Below, piece by piece: positions 10,311 through 20,990 of a DNA stretch of 64,000 bases. The position numbers were made by a program, and so were the translations under genes. The DNA comes from Plumapathes pennacea (taxonomy: Eukaryota; Cnidaria; Anthozoa; Antipatharia; Myriopathidae), in the NCBI GenBank assembly GCA_964036295.1, contig OZ038472.1, positions 6,222,001-6,286,000 of the forward strand, read 5' to 3'. The notes beneath the pieces were generated by a model, which saw only the letters and a program-made list of their open reading frames with translations, searched no databases and was not told the origin of the DNA. Each line of letters starts with the position of its first letter. The stretch's first letter is position 1.

Positions 10311-11272
10311 TGCCTACGATGTAAAACTTTTAGCCAAGTATATTCGAGTCCCTGGTCAGAATATTGTCACTAACAATGCAGATTTAGCCGAAATCTTGGC
10401 CATCCCGCTACAACCTCAACATGTCCGCCATTTTGTCAACAGAGCCTTGAAAAAGTGACCGCTGACTGGTCAGCAGGCACACCGGCCTGCCCAGACAAAC
10501 TTATCATGAATTTCGCGGGACACCTCGTGGAACTGAACAATGTGCAGAAAAGCGTATATAAAATGCGAGTTTAAACGTCTTTTAAATAGTCAAATACGAT
10601 TCGGTTTTCGTGCTGAATAGCTATATCTTTACAGTTTGGCTCATATCAACATTGCTCTATAGTCAAACAAGTTTGGCTGGTGTAGGGCAAAAACTGGGCA
10701 AGTTTTGAAAAGCCCGGTTTTATATCAAGAGCCATGCCTTGAGTTTCTGGTGTCCGATTTACATATTCTCTATAAGGTGGGCGGACACCTGCTAGAATAG
10801 TTCCTGAGGGTATCCGCCTTTGAGGGACCCACTGTATTCTACTCTATTAAGCAACGAGAAACAATATGCATTTGGCATTCTTTTAATTTTTGACACAGTT
10901 AACACAGGTAAAGCAGCAGAACATGGAAACCCCTGAAGCTTGATGCAAATTGCTCGTACACGTGCGCCACGAGGGGGTCGTAAAAATGCGGAAAAATTCA
11001 ATAATTTATAAATGGTTTTCACAATACTCGGTGTTGTACCTTAAGCAACCCCATTTTATTATTATCCGTACATTTAAAATATCAAAGCATGAAGGTCTGA
11101 AGTTGACTACACTACGCTAAAGTAGAAATTACCTCAAGCTATTGCTCCCTAAATTTGAGCGGCCTCAAGTAATCTAGCTTGGTTTTCAGACGTTACGAGC
11201 TCGTTCGTAGGCTCCTCGAAACGTCTAAAAATCAGGCTACAAGTAATCATCACTAGCTGTGCTATTTCTATA
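10311..11272. other. Downstream region of the TPR-CHAT gene, no feature assigned
   Basis: The minus-strand gene ends at 11273, so its 3' UTR should lie in the upper part of this stretch. I did not find a convincing polyadenylation signal and see no other gene. Confidence 0.35.
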
Positions 11273-14200
11273 TTATACTGAATAATTTGACCTATCAAAA
11301 ATAGTCACATCCTCCCCTATAAGGGCAAACGGAGCCCAGAAACGGGGATGGCGGAACATGGCGTCCTTTCTCACGGCGTTCGCGGCTATATTAAGGGCTT
11401 CACTTGCACTTTTACCGTACCACAAATTATTGTAGAAGTGAAGCATAAACAACAAAGTGGCCTTATCGTCAACCTCCCATAGTGTTACAAGAACTGCGCG
11501 AGCTCCAGCTCCGAGGAATGCACGAGCGATGCCAATCACGCCCTCTGTTCTAACTTCGCCACGGCCGCTGTGGCAACAGCTGAGTACGACTAGCTTAGCC
11601 TTTATGCGTTTACTTTCCAGATCAGAAATTGTCAGCATCACATCTTCGACATTGTTTATATCTTTTCCAGGACAAGAAGCAAGCAAGATCTCTCCCCTTT
11701 TTGCATGTCCGTGAGATGCAATGTGAATCAAGTTGGCACGTTCAACTCTTCGAAGGAATCTCTTTTTGGTCGCTTCTTTCCCTACGAGTGGCTTAACGTT
11801 AAGCACCTTTGATACAACCATTTCAACTTCCTTCAATGCAAAGGGTAGTCTTGGAGCAGTAATTATCTTCTCACCCATTTTTACTCTGCCAATATCTGGG
11901 TCTCCAATTACTAAGGGTCTTCCTCGTCCTTCTGATTGTTCGGGGCGTTCTCTGATCATCTTTGCGGTTCCTAATGACGGAATGAGTCTGACTTGTAAGG
12001 ATTCCACCGCATAGTGTCCGTTTTCATCCAAGAGAGCAGAAAATGGAACAAGAGCGAGTGCACCTTCCGGGACGATGACTGCTTGCGAACCCACTATATA
12101 CTGTCGCGAAGGCCCCAGAAGAACTTGATATAAGTCTTTTAGCAGACGGTTCAACTCTGACTCGTTTGACTTTCCAGGATCCCCAGAATCGTCCATTTGG
12201 CCTCTACGTACCGAGATTTTCGACATGACTACTTCCTTGTCTTTTAGCTGAGACACCACTGGATTTGAAAAAGCAAAATTGACATCCATTGCTGCAGGTT
12301 CCACAACGGATACTGGTCTCTTCCTGGTGAATTTCAAAACTTCTTCTGGGTAAAGAAAAGACAGTGAACGATCTTCGTATGTGTCAACCATTCTACCTGG
12401 CGCTTTCATCAACTCCGTGACTTTGTTAACCAGGGATTTAACGCGACCCTCACTCATAAAGTCCTTCGTTAAATTATCCTTGGAATGTACCACTTCAGTC
12501 ACATCATGTTCCCAGAACAGTACGTCTGAATTTTGTTGTATCATCCAGGTGCTAATAACAGCACCTAAAGAAAAAAAAAGGACTGTACTTCCCAGAACCT
12601 TGACGACTTTACAAATTTCGTGGACGGAAAACATAGCTTTAGAAATAAATCTATTGTCACGCAGATTGTCCGTAAAAATAAGTTCATCTAACGCTCGTGA
12701 GCGTCCTCTTTCAGCAAAAATAAGAGCTTCGTCTCTTTTCTTTCGTGCTAAAAGAATTCCAATTAATGCCTTACAATTGTGCCCGAAAAGGTCGATTATA
12801 GAAAGTTTAAATTCATCCTTCACTGGAACATTCTGAAACAACTCATCGAAACATTCAGAAAATTTCCTCAAGTTCTTTTCGGCCTTGTCGCAATCGCCAA
12901 GAGATCGAAAGCAGCGTCCAAGATTCCCATAAGCTTCACATTCTGCGTAATTGTCCCCGATCTCGTTTGCGACAGTCAGGCCCATTTCAAGGTATTTAAC
13001 AGCCTTGTCGTACTGGCCAAGAGATTCAAAGCAAAATCCAAGGTTATCATATGCTGTTCCCTCGCCACTCTTGTCCCCAATAACTTTTGCGATAGTCAGG
13101 CCCACTTCCAGGTATTTAACAGCTTTGTCGTACTGGCCAAGAAATATTAAACAACATCCAAGGTTGTCATATGCTACTCTTTCGCCACTCTTGTCCCCAA
13201 TCTGTTTTGAGATAATCAGGTGCGTTTCAAAATATTTAGTGGCCTTGTGGTACTGGTGAAGATTTGCAAAGCAGCATCCAAGGTTGCCATAAGCTACTCC
13301 TTCGCCATGCCTGTTTCCTATCTCTTTTGCAATAGTCAGGCACATTTCTTGATATTTAATAGCCTTGTCGTACTGGCCAAGACACTGAATACAATGTCCA
13401 AGATTGCCATAAGCTGTTCCTTCGCTATTCTTGGCCCCGATCTCTTTTGCGATAGTCAGGCGCATTTCTTGATATTTAATAGCCTTGTCGTACTGGCCAA
13501 GAGACTGAAAGCAGCATCCAAGGTTGCCATAAGCTGTTCCTTCGCCATTCTTGTTCCCCATCTCTTTTGCGATAGTCAGCTGCATTTCCAGATATTTAAT
13601 AGCCTTGTTGTACTGGCCGAGAGAATGAAAACAGCATCCAAGGTTGCCATATGTTGTTGCCTCGCCATTCTTGTTTCCAATATCTCTTGCGATAGTCAGG
13701 CGCATTTCCAGGTATTCAATAGCCTTGTCGTACTGGCCAAGAGATGCAAAGCAGCATCCAAGGTTGCCATAACCTTCTCCTTCGCCATCTTTATCCCCAA
13801 TCTCTTTTGCGACATTCAGACGCATTTCCTGATACTTAATAGCTTTGTGGAACTGGCCAGAAGATCTAAAGCAACGTCCGAGGTTGCTATAAGCTGCTCC
13901 TTCGCCATTTTTGTCCCCAATCTCTTTCGAGATAGTCAAGTGCATTTCCAGATACTTGATAGCTTTGTCGTACTGGCCAAGAGATCTAAAGCAATATCCA
14001 AGATTGCCATAAGCTGCTCCTTCGCCATTTTTATTCCCAATCTTTTTTGAGATAGCCAGGTGCATTTCCAGATATTTAATAGCCTTGTCGTACTGGCAAA
14101 GAGACCGAAAACAGCATCCAAGGTTGCCATAAGCCTTTCCTTCGCTATTCTTGTCCCCAATTTCTTTTGCGGTAATCAAGTGCATTTCCAGGTATTTAAT

Positions 14201-17089
14201 TGCCTTGTTGTACTGGCCAAGAAATATTAAGCAACGTCCAAGGTTGCTATATGCTGTTCCCTCGCCATTCTTGTCCCTAATCTCTTTTGAGGTAGTTAGT
14301 TGTATTTCCAGATACTTAATAGCCTTGTCGTACTGGCCAAGAGATATTAAACAACATCCAAGCTTGCCATACGCTGCTCCTTCGCCACTCTTGTCCCCAA
14401 TCTGTTTTGAGATAGTCAGGTGCGTTTCAAAATATTTAGTGGCCTTGTGGTACTGGCGAAGAGATTCAAAGCAGCATCCAAGGTTCCAATAAGCTGCTCC
14501 CTCACCAATCCTGTTTCCTATCTCTTTTGCGATAGTCAGGCACATTTCTTGATACTTAATAGCCTTGTCGTGCTGGCCAAGAGACTGAAAGCAGCATCCA
14601 AGATTGCCATAAGTTATTCCTTCGCCATTCTTGTCCCGAATCTCTTTTGCGATAGTCAGGCGCATTTCCAGATATTTAATAGCCTTGTCGTATTGGCCAA
14701 GAGACTGAAAGCAGCATCCAAGGTTGCCATAAGCTGTTCCTTCGCCATTTATGTCCCCAATCTCTTTTGCGATAGTCAGGCGCATTTCCAGATATTTAAT
14801 AGCCTTGTCGTACTGGCCGAGAGACTGAAAGCAGCATCCAAGGTTGCCATAAGCTGCTCCTTCAGCATCCCTGTTTCCTATCTCTTTTGCGATAGTCAGG
14901 CACATTTCTTGATATTTAATAGCCTTGTCGTACTGGCCAAGACACTGAAAGCAACGTCCAAGATTGCCATAAGCTGTTCCTTCGCCATTCTTGTCCCAAA
15001 TCTCTTTTGCGATAGTCAGGCCCATTTCCAGATATTTAATAGCCTTGTCGTACTGGCCAAGAGACCGAAAGCAGCATCCAAGGTTGCCATAAGCTGTTCC
15101 TTCGCCATTCTTGTCCCCCATCTCTTTTGCGATAGTCAGCTGCATTTCCAGATATTTAATAGCCTTGTTGTACTGGCCGAGAGAATGAAAACAGCATCCA
15201 AGGTTGCCATATGTTGTTGCCTCGCCATTCTTGTTTCCAATATCTCTTGCGATAGTCAGGCGCATTTCCAGGTATTCAATAGCCTTGTCGTACTGGCCAA
15301 GAGATTTAAAGCAGCATCCAAGGTTGCCATAACCTTCTCCTTCGCCATCTTTATCCCCAATCTCTTTTGCGACATTCAGGCGCATTTCCTGATACTTAAT
15401 AGCTTTGTGAAACAGGCCAGAAGATCTAAAGCAACGTCCGAGGTTGCTATAAGCTGCTCCTTCGCCATTTTTGTCCCCAATCTCTTTCGAGATAGTCAAG
15501 TGCATTTCCAGATACTTGATAGCTTTGTCGTACTGGCCAAGAGATCTAAAGCAATATTCAAGATTGCCATAAGCTGCTCCTTCGCCATTTTTATTCCCAA
15601 TCTTTTTTGAGATAGCCAGGTGCATTTCCAGATATTTAATAGCCTTGTCGTACTGGCAAAGAGACCGAAAACAGCATCCAAGGTTGCCATAAGCCTTTCC
15701 TTCGCTATTCTTGTCCCCAATTTCTTTTGCGGTAATCAAGTGCATTTCCAGGTATTTAATTGCCTTGTTGTACTGGCCAAGAAATATTAAGCAACGTCCA
15801 AGGTTGCTATATGCTGTTCCCTCGCCATTCTTGTCCCTAATCTCTTTTGAGGTAGTTAGTTGTATTTCCAGATACTTAATAGCCTTGTCGTACTGGCCAA
15901 GAGATATTAAACAACATCCAAGCTTGCCATACGCTGCTCCTTCGCCACTCTTGTCCCCAATCTGTTTTGAGATAGTCAGGTGCGTTTCAAAATATTTAGT
16001 GGCCTTGTGGTACTGGCGAAGAGATTCAAAGCAGCATCCAAGGTTCCAATAGGCTGCTCCTTCACCATTCCTGTTTCCTATCTCTTTTGCGATAGTCAGG
16101 CACATTTCTTGATACTTAATAGCCTTGTCGTGCTGGCCAAGAGACTGAAAGCAGCATCCAAGATTGCCATAAGTTATTCCTTCGCCATTCTTGTCCCGAA
16201 TCTCTTTTGCGATAGTCAGGCGCATTTCCAGATATTTAATAGCCTTGTCGTATTGGCCAAGAGACTGAAAGCAGCATCCAAGGTTGCCATAAGCTGTTCC
16301 TTCGCCATTTATGTCCCCAATCTCTTTTGCGATAGTCAGGCGCATTTCCAGATATTTAATAGCCTTGTCGTACTGGCCGAGAGACTGAAAGCAGCATCCA
16401 AGGTTGCCATAAGCTGCTCCTTCAGCATCCCTGTTTCCTATCTCTTTTGCGATAGTCAGGCACATTTCTTGATATTTAATAGCCTTGTCGTACTGGCCAA
16501 GACACTGAAAGCAACGTCCAAGATTGCCATAAGCTGTTCCTTCGCCATTCTTGTCCCAAATCTCTTTTGCGATAGTCAGGCCCATTTCCAGATATTTAAT
16601 AGCCTTGTCGTACTGGCCGAGAAACTGAAAGCAGCATCCAAGGTTGCCATAAGCTGCTCCTTCAGCATCCCTGTTTCCTATCTCTTTTGCGATAGTTAGG
16701 TGCATTTTCAGATATTCAATAGCCCTGTCGTACTGGCCAAGAGATTCAAAGCAACATCCAAGGTTGCCATATGTTTTTCCCTCGCCCTTCTTGTTTCCAA
16801 TCTCTTTTGCGATAGTCAGGCGCATTTTCAGGTATTCAATAGCCTTGTCGTACTGGCCAAGAGATCTAAAGCAACATCCAAGGTTGCCGTAAGCTGTTCC
16901 TTCGCCATTCATGTCCCCAACTTCTTTTGCGATAGTCAAGCACGTTTTAAAGTGTTCGATGGCCTTGTTATAGTTTGCAACAGAATAATAATTAATACCG
17001 AATTGGTTATTAATTTGTCTTTGAAGTTCCTTGTTCTTGTTTACCTCTGCGAACTTTAAAGAGATGAAGAGAGTCTGCAGTTTGTCCAT
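11273..17089 (-). CDS. TPR-CHAT protein: giant TPR array with C-terminal CHAT (caspase-like) protease domain
   Basis: Single 1938-residue ORF. Residues about 30-1420 are about 34 TPR-like units of 40 residues (consensus AYGNLGCCFxSLGQYDKAIK, then YLEMRLTIAKEIGDKNGEGT), the LGN/TTC28-like long-repeat type. Residues about 1490-1930 are a CHAT domain (clan CD, related to caspases and separase): the start GSTVLFFSLGAVISTW, the catalytic His1793 in IHIASHGH, Cys1839 in VVLSCCHSG, and the AFLGAGARAVLVTLWEVDD segment. CHAT proteins with TPRs are known from bacteria (HetF-type, the gRAMP-associated Craspase) and are numerous in corals, usually named TTC28-like; cellular role here is unknown. An in-frame extension of 8 codons reaches a good splice acceptor (CTTTACTTTAACAG before 17113 on this strand), so Met1 may lie inside a longer exon with more N-terminal sequence upstream. 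The TPRs probably bind a partner and the CHAT domain cleaves a substrate (inference). Units in the middle are duplicated almost exactly. Confidence 0.93.
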   Translation of the reverse strand: MDKLQTLFISLKFAEVNKNKELQRQINNQFGINYYSVANYNKAIEHFKTCLTIAKEVGDMNGEGTAYGNLGCCFRSLGQYDKAIEYLKMRLTIAKEIGNKKGEGKTYGNLGCCFESLGQYDRAIEYLKMHLTIAKEIGNRDAEGAAYGNLGCCFQFLGQYDKAIKYLEMGLTIAKEIWDKNGEGTAYGNLGRCFQCLGQYDKAIKYQEMCLTIAKEIGNRDAEGAAYGNLGCCFQSLGQYDKAIKYLEMRLTIAKEIGDINGEGTAYGNLGCCFQSLGQYDKAIKYLEMRLTIAKEIRDKNGEGITYGNLGCCFQSLGQHDKAIKYQEMCLTIAKEIGNRNGEGAAYWNLGCCFESLRQYHKATKYFETHLTISKQIGDKSGEGAAYGKLGCCLISLGQYDKAIKYLEIQLTTSKEIRDKNGEGTAYSNLGRCLIFLGQYNKAIKYLEMHLITAKEIGDKNSEGKAYGNLGCCFRSLCQYDKAIKYLEMHLAISKKIGNKNGEGAAYGNLEYCFRSLGQYDKAIKYLEMHLTISKEIGDKNGEGAAYSNLGRCFRSSGLFHKAIKYQEMRLNVAKEIGDKDGEGEGYGNLGCCFKSLGQYDKAIEYLEMRLTIARDIGNKNGEATTYGNLGCCFHSLGQYNKAIKYLEMQLTIAKEMGDKNGEGTAYGNLGCCFRSLGQYDKAIKYLEMGLTIAKEIWDKNGEGTAYGNLGRCFQCLGQYDKAIKYQEMCLTIAKEIGNRDAEGAAYGNLGCCFQSLGQYDKAIKYLEMRLTIAKEIGDINGEGTAYGNLGCCFQSLGQYDKAIKYLEMRLTIAKEIRDKNGEGITYGNLGCCFQSLGQHDKAIKYQEMCLTIAKEIGNRIGEGAAYWNLGCCFESLRQYHKATKYFETHLTISKQIGDKSGEGAAYGKLGCCLISLGQYDKAIKYLEIQLTTSKEIRDKNGEGTAYSNLGRCLIFLGQYNKAIKYLEMHLITAKEIGDKNSEGKAYGNLGCCFRSLCQYDKAIKYLEMHLAISKKIGNKNGEGAAYGNLGYCFRSLGQYDKAIKYLEMHLTISKEIGDKNGEGAAYSNLGRCFRSSGQFHKAIKYQEMRLNVAKEIGDKDGEGEGYGNLGCCFASLGQYDKAIEYLEMRLTIARDIGNKNGEATTYGNLGCCFHSLGQYNKAIKYLEMQLTIAKEMGNKNGEGTAYGNLGCCFQSLGQYDKAIKYQEMRLTIAKEIGAKNSEGTAYGNLGHCIQCLGQYDKAIKYQEMCLTIAKEIGNRHGEGVAYGNLGCCFANLHQYHKATKYFETHLIISKQIGDKSGERVAYDNLGCCLIFLGQYDKAVKYLEVGLTIAKVIGDKSGEGTAYDNLGFCFESLGQYDKAVKYLEMGLTVANEIGDNYAECEAYGNLGRCFRSLGDCDKAEKNLRKFSECFDELFQNVPVKDEFKLSIIDLFGHNCKALIGILLARKKRDEALIFAERGRSRALDELIFTDNLRDNRFISKAMFSVHEICKVVKVLGSTVLFFSLGAVISTWMIQQNSDVLFWEHDVTEVVHSKDNLTKDFMSEGRVKSLVNKVTELMKAPGRMVDTYEDRSLSFLYPEEVLKFTRKRPVSVVEPAAMDVNFAFSNPVVSQLKDKEVVMSKISVRRGQMDDSGDPGKSNESELNRLLKDLYQVLLGPSRQYIVGSQAVIVPEGALALVPFSALLDENGHYAVESLQVRLIPSLGTAKMIRERPEQSEGRGRPLVIGDPDIGRVKMGEKIITAPRLPFALKEVEMVVSKVLNVKPLVGKEATKKRFLRRVERANLIHIASHGHAKRGEILLASCPGKDINNVEDVMLTISDLESKRIKAKLVVLSCCHSGRGEVRTEGVIGIARAFLGAGARAVLVTLWEVDDKATLLFMLHFYNNLWYGKSASEALNIAANAVRKDAMFRHPRFWAPFALIGEDVTIFDRSNYSV
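13501..15060 (-). repeat. TPR block, copy 1 of a 1560-bp (13-unit) tandem duplication
   Basis: Line-by-line comparison with 15061-16620 shows the same 13 units of 120 bp in the same order with only about a dozen base differences (roughly 99% identity), whereas neighbouring 120-bp units inside a block differ far more. The reading frame is kept because 1560 is divisible by 3. Confidence 0.9.
15061..16620 (-). repeat. TPR block, copy 2 of the 13-unit tandem duplication
   Basis: This is the partner of 13501-15060. Most 60-base stretches are identical; the differences I counted cluster at about 13501/15061, 13741-13860/15301-15420, 13981/15541, 14461-14520/16021-16080 and 15001/16561. The N-terminal part of the array (16621-17000) is not part of the duplication. 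Confidence 0.9.
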
Positions 17090-17109
17090 AAAATGCTGGT
17101 AATGTTTTT

Positions 17110-17130
17110 GATCCTGTTAAAGTAAAGGCG
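17110..17130 (-). promoter_or_regulatory. Likely 3' splice acceptor upstream of the TPR-CHAT ORF
   Basis: On the minus strand CTTTACTTTAACAG is followed at 17113 by GATCAAAAACATTACCAGCA and the ATG, with the frame open (DQKHYQHF then Met). A pyrimidine-rich tract and AG in this place suggest that the large ORF is the last exon of a gene with an upstream exon, but I cannot see that exon in this window. Confidence 0.5.
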
Positions 17131-17228
17131 TCTTATTAGGAGTATACTTTTCTTCATCTGCTAATATCTGAGCACCTGTTTTTGTAATAATTAAGCAAAG
17201 AAGTTTAAGAGCAACAAGGAAAGATTTT

Positions 17229-19015
17229 CCCCGAGCGAAGCTAATGCAGCAAAATCACTTTGTTTTGAGACTCCAAGCGAGTCGCCATCTCGAAATTTTA
17301 ATGTTTGTCAGTCTGTCATAGGGCGACCTTTTAGGCCAGGCGCCTAAGCCAATGACGTAATAATAATAATTATCGGTTAGCCCGGTTCAAACGTCGAACT
17401 TTACATGTGCGTGGTTAGTTTTACTGACAATTGTACGTAACTGCGTTCACGAAAATGAATTTGAAAACTGAAAAACTTAAAATAGAAAGGTCTCGCGAAG
17501 CTCGTCTTCAAAAGAGAAGGGAACAGGCACGGGCAAGGCGGAATCATGAAACAATCGAACACCGCCAAATACGTCTAGAAAAAAGACGACAGAATGATAA
17601 ACAGAAGCGTGCCGAAGGAACGACTTCGCAAAGAAAACAGGGCTTGAAAGCGAATCGGGAACTTCAAGAGCAAAAGCGGGCCGAAGAAAAGATTCCGCAG
17701 AGAAAATAGCGCATGAATGCCGATCAAAAGCGGCATGAACACAAGCGAGCCGAAGAAAACAATCCTCAAGGAAAACAGCGCTTGAAAGCGAATCGGGACT
17801 CTTAAAGAGCAAAAGCGGACCGAGGAAAAGACTCCGCAGAGAAAACAGCGCTTGAAAGCGAATCGGGAACTTCAGAAACAAAAGCGGGCCAAGCAGACGA
17901 CTCCGCAAAGAACAGAACGGTCTCGCGAAACTCCAAAACTGGTCTTCAAAAGAGAAGGGAACAGGCACGGGCAAGGCGAAAACGTGAAAGGATGGAACAG
18001 CGCCAAATACGTCTGGAGAAAAGACGACGAACATGTTAACCGACAGCATTATGAACGGAAGCGTGCCGAAGAAACGGCTCCGCAAAGGGAACAGCGCTTG
18101 AAAGCAAATTGGGAGCTTCAGACGCCGTTTTGTGTTAAACTCAGATACTTATTTAGAAAGGACAAGCACCAAAGGTCAGTCAGTGAAAATCGAACAATCA
18201 CCGTGACAAATATATTCTATCCCGTATCTTGTGTAACTCGATCACTTCAAGAATGTATTTTAAAAATCTGTATTGTATTGTTTTAATACGCTTCTGTCGC
18301 CAGTTTCGGCTACCGTATTCGCTCAGAGCAATAGGTACTTGGAGTCTTGAATGATTTAGTCAGATGTCTTATTTTTTCTTTCAAGACTAACTGTAGCAAA
18401 TGCTGTAATCTGACGCGCGGTGATTGCAGCGAGAATCGTTCACAAGCCCTGTGAAGTATGACTAGGTCTGAAACTCGTGTATAATTTGAAGTAAACCGTT
18501 CAAGTTTTGTTTTGATTCTGGGAGAAATCATGTTGTTTTGAGCGAGTTCACATACAAAACAATTCGAGCTCATTGAATATGCCTGAGTCTGGTGCATGGA
18601 GTCCAGAGCAAAAAAAAAAAAAAAAAAAAATATTGCACAGGAAGCCTATTTAATTGTACTGCCTATGAATACAAAAATGGAAAATCAGTGTTCCTTTTTT
18701 CCCGTACTACGGCGGTCGACCAACTTCAAATTTTAGTATTCAATTTTGAGAACGTGCTTGGCAGACTGTATGAATTAATTTGACGTGCCGACCGTGGGAA
18801 ATACGTACTTCGTCACGCAATCGATTCTTTTTTTCAACACAAAAGTATAACACACACCATTCTTTTTCTCTTTCCTTTTGGGTATAGCAGTTGACCTCGA
18901 AGAAAAGATTGAGTCAGCATTTTGGTAAAACAAAGGCTGCTCTTGTTGAGCAGTACCAAAGCAGAAGTCCAATCAATGGCAGAGCGAGGGGTATCTGCGA
19001 TTATCGTATTTCTAG
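17229..19015 (+). mobile_element. Helitron-like element copy C
   Basis: The 5' end TCCCCGAGCGAAGC is at 17229 and the 3' end GCGATTATCGTATTTCTAG at 19015, before T. The 3' GCAGA/TCTGC hairpin is present. Internal landmarks are shared with copies A, B and D. An A-rich insertion of about 20 A lies near 18610. It sits about 115 bp upstream of the TPR-CHAT acceptor, so it occupies the promoter or first intron of that gene. Confidence 0.62.
17455..17709 (+). pseudogene. STPR-like repeat ORF in Helitron-like copy C, interrupted by a stop
   Basis: It begins MNLKTEKLKIERSREARLQK, matching copy A, and continues through several 22-23-residue basic units before an in-frame TAG at 17707-17709. Repeat units continue downstream (about 17710-18150) in shifting frames and end in the conserved FCVKLRYLFRK tail. 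The ORF is therefore a decayed version of the copy A protein with more repeat units. Confidence 0.5.
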
Positions 19016-19709
19016 TAGAATTATTGTCTTGATTTTTTTTTTGGAGGATCAAGAGGAATTCATCTTACACTGAAAGCGGTAAAACTTAGCTTGCAATCAC
19101 GGATCAATCAAATTTATTGGGACAACTAATTACAAGTTTACCCCTCTTGCCCTATCCCCCCTCCCCCAGTTTGGCTTTTTTCCACTTTTGCCTGCACGGG
19201 GAGCCAAGTCGGCCTTTCCCGATTGTGCTGACACTTGTTTTGGCGTAATTTGGCTGAAAAAGAATTTTTAGCACTATTTTTTTCAACAAAGCACTGCTAG
19301 CATGATTTTGAATTTTTGGCCAGTTTTATGTCTTTTTTTTCTTTGGTTTTGTTTTGTTTTGTTTTCTGTTTTGTTTTTTGTTTTTTTTGTTCTTTTTTTT
19401 GTCAAATGCATAATTAAATTAGGCTTTGATGTTTTTTTTTGAAGTTTCAACTTTTGTAGCTTTCATCTGAGTTTTGTGGAAGTCTTGGACTAACTGGTCA
19501 ACGGTTAATGTTAAGGAGTACCCAGGCCTCACTCTTAAAATCTAAACAAGGTGGCGGCTCCGTCATCGTCACGAGATGCGAACTTGCAAATAGTTGAAGC
19601 AGGGCAGCTCGCTAGTAGACTATATGTAAGCCAGTGTAATGGCTCATTACAACAAGCGATGAAGCCGCTTGGCTCAACCCCATGGAACATACAATAATAA
19701 TAATAATAA
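19016..19709. other. Unassigned DNA with T-rich tract, ending in short (AAT)n
   Basis: There is a T/TTTTG-rich low-complexity tract at about 19315-19440 and no supported ORF. The last bases, about 19692-19709, are (AAT)n directly bordering Helitron-like copy D and matching the long (AAT)n tract on its other side. Confidence 0.5.
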
Positions 19710-20330
19710 CTAGAAATACGATAATCGCAGATACCCCCTCACTCTGCCATTGATGGGACTTTTACTTTGGTAACTCCCAATAAGAGTAGCCTTTGTTTTA
19801 CCGAAATGTTGACTCAATCTTTTCTTCGAACTCAAGTGCTACACGCAAAGGAAGGAGAAAAAGAATGGTGTGTGTTATACTTTTGCGTTGAAAATAGAAT
19901 CGATTGCGTGACGAAGTACGTATTTCCCACGGTCGGCACGTCAAATTAATTCATACAGTCTGCCAAGCACGTTCTCGAAATTTAATACTCAAAGTTTGAA
20001 GTTGGTCGGCCGTCGTAGTACGGGAAAAAAGGAACACTGATTTTCCAATTTTGAATTCATAGGCAGTACAATTAAATAGGCTTCCTGTGCGATTTGTTTT
20101 TACTACTGCATGCACCAGACTCAGGCATGCATATTTAATAGGCTCGAATTGTTTTGTATGTGAACCCACTCAAAACAGCAAAATTTCTCCCAGAATCAAA
20201 GCAAAACTTGAACAGTTTACTTCAAATTATACACGGGCTTCAGACCCAGTAATACTTCTAAGGGCTTGTGAACGATTCTCGCTGCAATCACCGCGTGTCA
20301 GATTACAGAAAAATAAGACATCTGACTAAA

Positions 20331-20931
20331 TCATTCAAGACTCCAAGTTCCGATTGCTCTGAGCAAATACGGTAGCCGAAACTGGCGACAGAAGCGTAGT
20401 AAAACAATACTTCGAGGGAAAATGATCAGCATACAGATTTTAATACATTCTTGAAGTGATCGAGTTACAAAATATATATTTGTCACGGTGATTGTTCGAT
20501 TTCCACTGACTAACCTTTGTTGCTTGTCCTTTCTAAATAAGTATCTGAGTTTAACACAAAACGGCGTCTGAAGCTGCCGATTTGCTTTCAAGCGCTGTTC
20601 CCTTTGCGGAGTTGTCTGTGTTACCCGCTTCTGTTCATGTCGCTTTTGGTCGGCATTCATGCGCTGTTGTCTTAATTTGCGGAGTCTTCTCTTCGGCCCG
20701 CTTTTTCTCCTGAAGTTTCCGATTTGCGTTCAAGCGCTGTTCTCTTTGCGGAGTTGTCTGCGTTACCCGTTTCCGTTCATGTCGCTTTCAATCGGCATTC
20801 ATGCGCTGTTGTTCGCTCGTTTAACGATTTCGCCTTGCTCGTGCCTGTTCCCTTCTCATTTGAAGACGAGCTTCGCGAGACTGTTGTGTTTCAAGTTTTT
20901 CAGTTAAGTTTTCCATTTTCGTGAACGCAGC
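20331..20931 (-). pseudogene. STPR-like repeat ORF remnant in Helitron-like copy D
   Basis: On the minus strand 23-residue units (for example KRVTQTTPQREQRLKANRQL) lead to the FCVKLRYLFRK tail, in the frame that closes at 20331. The N-terminal units around 20700-20930 lie in other frames, so the gene is broken. Confidence 0.45.
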
Positions 20932-20990
20932 TACAATATATTGTTACTTCGTTCAAATCTAAATGCTTCGTTCAAATCTAATTTCTCTAA

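Noticed and set aside
12510..12620. Hydrophobic stretch in the TPR-CHAT protein as a transmembrane helix
   Set aside because: It corresponds to the first beta hairpin of CHAT domains (VLFFSLGAVISTWMI); no signal peptide or second membrane segment supports membrane location.
13220..16699. Long plus-strand frames (up to 396 residues) made of repeats such as SKVAISCSFAI and DSQAHFQIFNSLVV
   Set aside because: They are the antisense of the 40-residue TPR units; a 120-bp period without stops in this frame keeps them open. The sense strand has the real TPR and CHAT motifs.
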